From Methylorubrum rhodinum (GTDB lineage: Bacteria > Pseudomonadota > Alphaproteobacteria > Rhizobiales > Beijerinckiaceae): DNA of 64,000 nucleotides. Positions 60,546-64,000 of the stretch are shown piece after piece (position 1 is the first letter of the stretch; each line of letters starts with the position of its first letter). The notes under the pieces were generated by a model. That model made no database searches and was not told the DNA's origin. It worked only from the letters and a program-made list of their open reading frames with translations. The stretch spans positions 124,001 through 188,000 of the forward strand of contig NZ_JACHOP010000007.1 of the NCBI RefSeq assembly GCF_014199935.1, written 5' to 3'. The position numbers and the translations under genes are program-made.

Positions 60546-62126
60546 TCAGGCGGTCGGCGCGACGAGGCTCGGCAACTGGGTCTCGTGCCAGGCCCGAAGG
60601 TCCCCGAGCGCCGGGTGGGCGAGGTTGCGGGCGAGATAGCCCTCGATCCGCGGCAGGTGGGCGAGGTAGCCCGGCTTGCCGTCGCGCTTGTCGAGCCGGG
60701 CGAAGATTCCCAGGATCTTCGTCGCGCGCTGGGCCGCCAGCACCGCGTAGGAGCGGGCGAAGGATTGCAGATCGAAGCTCGCGTCGCGGGCGCGGCGCTC
60801 ACGGATGTAGAGGCCGAGCAGCCGCAGCTCGAAATCCGCGCTGCAATCGACGCGGGCGTCCTGCAGCAGCGAGGCGACGTCGTAGGCCGGGTGCCCCATC
60901 ACCGCGTCCTGGAAGTCGATCACGCCGACCCGCTCCAGCCCCTCGCGCTCGGGCAGCCAGATCAGGTTGGGGGAGTGGTAGTCGCGCAAGGTCCAGGTCG
61001 GGCGCTCGGTGAGAAGGTCCTTGAGGGCGTCGCTCCAGAGCGCCAGGAAGTCCCGTCGGGCGTCCGGCGGAAGGTGGGTGTTGCGGATGGCCGGGGCGTA
61101 CCATTCGGGCATCAGCTCGGCCTCGAACAGCAGCGCCTCCGCATCGTAGGGCGGCAGCACGTGCTCGAGTCCGTCGCCCACCGGCACCCGGTCGGGCAGG
61201 TCGGCGGCGTGGAGCTTGGCGAGCAGCCGCACGGCCTCCGAATAGCGCTCGGGCCGCGGCGCGCCGTTCTCGACCACCGGCTCGGAGCCCAGATCCTCCA
61301 GGATCAGCAGCCCGGCCGCGAGATTCTCGCCGAGGATTTTGGGGGCCGATACGCCGAGGCCGATCAGCGCCCGGTCCATGCCGACGAAGGCGTGGATGCT
61401 CTCGGCGAGCTTGACGATCGCGCTGTAGGGCTTGCCGTCCTTCACCGGCGGCCCGTCGGGGCGGGGAGGCGCGATCATCAGCACGGCGGTCTCGCCGTCG
61501 GGCTTCACCAGCCGCTCGTAGGCGCGGGAGGACGCGTCGCCCTGCATCGGCACCCGCTCCGCCTCGTCCCAGCCGGTGCGGGCGATCAGCGCGCGCACCG
61601 CGCGGGCGCGGTCGAGGCGCTCGCGCATCCCCGGCGTGGCGTCGATGCGGACGAAGCGGGCGCCCTCGCCGTATTCGGGCCTGAGCGAGAGATCGACCGA
61701 GAGGGTCTCGCCGTCGCGCGGGCCGAGCCGCTCCGGCCACTCGACCAGGGTGACGGCGGTCTCGGCCAACTCGTCGAAGCCGAGTTCGACCAGTTCGTCG
61801 GGGCCGCGCAGGCGGTAGAGGTCGGCGTGGATGACGGCGCGGCCGCCCCGGGTCTCGTAGGGCTGCATCAGCGTGAAGGTCGGGCTCGGTACTTCGAGGC
61901 GCGGATCGCCGGCGAGTTCGCGGATCATCGCGCGGGCGAGCGTGGTCTTGCCGGCCCCCAGGCCACCGGAGAGCGCCACGAGGTCGCCGGGCAGGAGGAA
62001 GCCCGCCAGGAAGGCGGCCATGTCCTCGGTGGCGCCCTCCTCCGGCAGCAGCACCTCCCAGGCCGGGCGCCGCTTGGGCGTCTCGGATGAGGAAGCCCCG
62101 GCCGTGCCGTCCGTGTCCTCGCTCAA
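60546..62126 (-). CDS. tsaE: fusion of TsaE and AmgK-like kinase
   Basis: Two-domain protein: residues about 20-165 are TsaE, the ATPase for tRNA t6A modification, with P-loop GGLGAGKT, PSPTFTLM and HADLYRL; residues about 170-525 resemble AmgK, the sugar kinase of cell-wall recycling, with LRDYHSPNLIWL and VGVIDFQDAVMGHPAYDV. This fusion is recurrent in alphaproteobacteria. Start is taken as TTG 62126 because GGAGGGTGAGGCG precedes it; a GTG at 62159 is the alternative. 526 aa. Confidence 0.87.
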   Translation of the reverse strand: MSEDTDGTAGASSSETPKRRPAWEVLLPEEGATEDMAAFLAGFLLPGDLVALSGGLGAGKTTLARAMIRELAGDPRLEVPSPTFTLMQPYETRGGRAVIHADLYRLRGPDELVELGFDELAETAVTLVEWPERLGPRDGETLSVDLSLRPEYGEGARFVRIDATPGMRERLDRARAVRALIARTGWDEAERVPMQGDASSRAYERLVKPDGETAVLMIAPPRPDGPPVKDGKPYSAIVKLAESIHAFVGMDRALIGLGVSAPKILGENLAAGLLILEDLGSEPVVENGAPRPERYSEAVRLLAKLHAADLPDRVPVGDGLEHVLPPYDAEALLFEAELMPEWYAPAIRNTHLPPDARRDFLALWSDALKDLLTERPTWTLRDYHSPNLIWLPEREGLERVGVIDFQDAVMGHPAYDVASLLQDARVDCSADFELRLLGLYIRERRARDASFDLQSFARSYAVLAAQRATKILGIFARLDKRDGKPGYLAHLPRIEGYLARNLAHPALGDLRAWHETQLPSLVAPTA

Positions 62127-62280
62127 CGCCTCACCCTCCGCACGCACCGCCGGACGCACCCGCCGGACATTTGGGTCCGACGGTTTCGCACGATCCTAGC
62201 AGGGGATGCTTAACCGGTTTTCTTACCGCAGGCGAAACCCTGAAAAGGGGCCCCAAGCCTCGGCCGGGATGCGGTTTTCC

Positions 62281-64000
62281 CTACTCCGCCGCCTCCAGGC
62301 TGGCGGCGGCGCGGCCGTTCGGCGTCGGGCCGTTGCGCGGCGTGCGGGCGGCCTCGGCCTCCGGCACGGCATTGGGGAGCCGTCCGCCGCCCGGCGAGGG
62401 CTCGGCGGGAAACAGGCAGGTCACGCGGGTGCCGAGGCCCGGCGACGAGGCGATCTCGACCCGGCCGCCATGCAGCTCGACGAAGGAGCGCACGATCGAG
62501 AGCCCGAGGCCGACGCCGCGGTGCTTGGTGCCGAGCGTGTTGCTCTCGAACCGGTCGAACACCCGGTCGATCACCTCCGCCGGGATACCGCGGCCCTGGT
62601 CGATCACCGAGAGCGTCAGCGCCCCGCCCTGGCGCCGCGCCTCGACGCGCACGTGCTGGCCGGGCTCGGAGAAGCCCACCGCGTTCGACAGGAGGTTGAA
62701 CAGGATCTGGCGCACCCGCTTGCCGTCGGCGAACACGCTGCCGACGCCCTCCGGCATGTCGAGGTCGAGGGTGATGCGGGATTCGGCGAGGCGATCCTCG
62801 ATGCCGCGGGCGGCGGCCTCGACGGTGGCGCGCACGTCGATGGTCTCGCGCTGGAGTTCGAGCGAGCCGGCATCGATCGAGGCGAGGTCGAGGATGTCGT
62901 TGATGATGACGAGGAGCGCGGCGGACGAGCGCATGATGTGCTCGGAATATTCGCGCTGGCGCTCGTTGAGGGCGCCGACGGTTTCGTCGCCCAAGAGCTG
63001 GGTGAAACCGATGATGTTGGTGAGCGGCGAGCGCAGCTCGTAGGAGACGTGGTGGACGAAGGTGTCGCGCAGCTGCGAGGCGCGCTCCAGGGCGTCGTTC
63101 TTCTCGGTCAAGGCCCGCTCGACGTTGGCGCTCGCGGTCACGTCGATGAAGGTCAGGAGCGTCGCCCCGAGCGGCAGCGGCTGGGCCGAGCAGTCGAGCA
63201 CCGTGCCGTCGCTCATGTCGAGGCGGCAGGAATGGCCGCTGCGGGCCTCCGACAGGCCTGTGATCGCCTGCCGGATGCCGGCCCAGGCGCCCTGGTCGGG
63301 CGTCAGCGCCCGGCAGGCGGTCAGGACCGCGTCGACATAGGGCTTGCCGGCGAGCGTGGCCGGATCGATCCGCCAGGTCGTCGCGAAGGCGCGGTTGGCC
63401 ACCGTGAGGCGCCCGTCGGCGGCGAACACCGCCACCGGCTCCTTGAGGGCCTCCAGCGTCTCGGCCTGCTCCTTCATCAGCGCGTCGTAGCGCGAGGCGA
63501 GCTTCATGCTCTCCGAGACGTCCTGGTAGAGGTAGGTCAGGCCGCCCTGGGGGTTCGGGTCGGCGACGACGCGCAGCACGCGCCCGTCAGGCAGGTACCA
63601 GGGCGTGTCGGTCACCTCGACGGCGCGGTAGGCGGCGAGCACATCGGCCTTCCACGAGCGGAAATCGGCCTGTTCGGGGAGTTTTCGGGCCGCGCGCAGC
63701 CGGTCCAGGATCTCGCCGTCGAGGGGTTTCGAATCGAGGAAGGCGGCGTCGAGGTCCCAGAGGCGCTGGTAGGCGGCGTTGTGGAAGATCAGGCGCTGGC
63801 GCGCGTCGAACATCGCCACCGCGGTCGGCAGTTGATCGAGGGTGCGGACGTTGGCGTCCATCTGCCGCTGCAGGTCGGCGCGCACGCTCTCCAGCTCCGA
63901 GACGTCGACGGCGATGCCGACGCGGCCCGATGCGGTGTCGCTCTCGCAGACGTCGAGGGTGCGCCGCGCGCCCGCCACCACCGCGGAGAGGCGCAGGGGC
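62281..64000 (-). CDS. divL: DivL-like histidine-kinase homologue (partial, N-terminus outside)
   Basis: C-terminal part of a PAS-rich kinase homologue; the frame is still open at 64000, so the N-terminus lies outside the window. At least two PAS regions precede the dimerisation helix VHHVSYELRSPLTNIIGF, where the phospho-acceptor position is Tyr (codon 63040-63042), not His. This Tyr and the surrounding sequence are those of DivL, the Caulobacter cell-cycle regulator that controls CckA. The ATPase part (NLLSNAVGFSEPG, GVGLGLSIVRSF) looks complete. It is probably membrane-associated upstream. Other kinase functions cannot be excluded. Confidence 0.9.
   Translation of the reverse strand, partial: PLRLSAVVAGARRTLDVCESDTASGRVGIAVDVSELESVRADLQRQMDANVRTLDQLPTAVAMFDARQRLIFHNAAYQRLWDLDAAFLDSKPLDGEILDRLRAARKLPEQADFRSWKADVLAAYRAVEVTDTPWYLPDGRVLRVVADPNPQGGLTYLYQDVSESMKLASRYDALMKEQAETLEALKEPVAVFAADGRLTVANRAFATTWRIDPATLAGKPYVDAVLTACRALTPDQGAWAGIRQAITGLSEARSGHSCRLDMSDGTVLDCSAQPLPLGATLLTFIDVTASANVERALTEKNDALERASQLRDTFVHHVSYELRSPLTNIIGFTQLLGDETVGALNERQREYSEHIMRSSAALLVIINDILDLASIDAGSLELQRETIDVRATVEAAARGIEDRLAESRITLDLDMPEGVGSVFADGKRVRQILFNLLSNAVGFSEPGQHVRVEARRQGGALTLSVIDQGRGIPAEVIDRVFDRFESNTLGTKHRGVGLGLSIVRSFVELHGGRVEIASSPGLGTRVTCLFPAEPSPGGGRLPNAVPEAEAARTPRNGPTPNGRAAASLEAAE

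Overview
The window is a very GC-rich alphaproteobacterial chromosome segment, most likely from Methylobacterium/Methylorubrum. The best taxon clue is a 136-aa DHFR-like protein at 14933-15343 that matches my recollection of DmrA, the dihydromethanopterin reductase of the methanopterin-dependent C1 pathway. Consistent with this are a DivL-type kinase with Tyr in place of His, a tsaE-amgK fusion, the order rpsF-rpsR-DUF2232-rplI-dnaB, and Omp25/RopB-type outer-membrane barrels. No rRNA, tRNA, CRISPR array, transposase or phage gene was seen; this is core chromosome with a few accessory genes. Families and positions were read by eye, without database searches.

Layout. 0.2-2 kb: a PH-domain protein, an AAC(3)-I-like acetyltransferase and an FkbM-type methyltransferase. 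2.4-10 kb: ribosomal proteins S6, S18 and L9, replicative helicase DnaB, a DUF29 protein, alanine racemase and RadA. 10-11.6 kb: a two-gene unit (DUF2188 plus a protein with TIR-like or nucleoside-deoxyribosyltransferase-like motifs) and a YhhQ-type transporter. 11.7-17 kb: cvpA-purF, an SDR, dmrA, an NTF2-like protein and a GCS2-type ligase. 17-20.6 kb: an envelope island with a tandem-duplicated outer-membrane barrel carrying glycine-rich loops and two secreted glycine-rich proteins. 20.7-28.6 kb: der, a YfgM-like TPR protein, an NnrU protein, a secreted protein of unknown role, a cupin, a chlorite-dismutase-family protein, EcsC and AmpG. 28.9-32 kb: a LOV blue-light histidine kinase with a single-domain response regulator, then a Tat-exported flavoprotein. 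32-40.6 kb: mutS, hrpB, glyoxalase I and xerC. 40.6-45 kb: a ParDE pair, a sodium:solute symporter with its DUF3311 partner and a hybrid histidine kinase.

45.4-64 kb is a recognisable alphaproteobacterial neighbourhood: trpA, accD, folC, trxA, addA, addB, murU, tsaE-amgK and divL. It is interrupted by an outer-membrane barrel, a PQQ-type sugar dehydrogenase, a PIN-domain pair and a TerB protein. It combines fatty-acid, folate and tryptophan synthesis with double-strand-break repair (AddAB), cell-wall recycling (AmgK and MurU, with AmpG at 27-28 kb as importer) and cell-cycle control (DivL).

Between genes the window carries at least two dispersed repeat families, one with three copies of about 140 bp and one with two copies of about 108 bp, plus several clusters of short perfect hairpins. 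The most interesting leads are the TIR-like/DUF2188 pair, the PIN/small-partner pair, the glycine-rich envelope island and the LOV kinase. None is proven novel from sequence alone.
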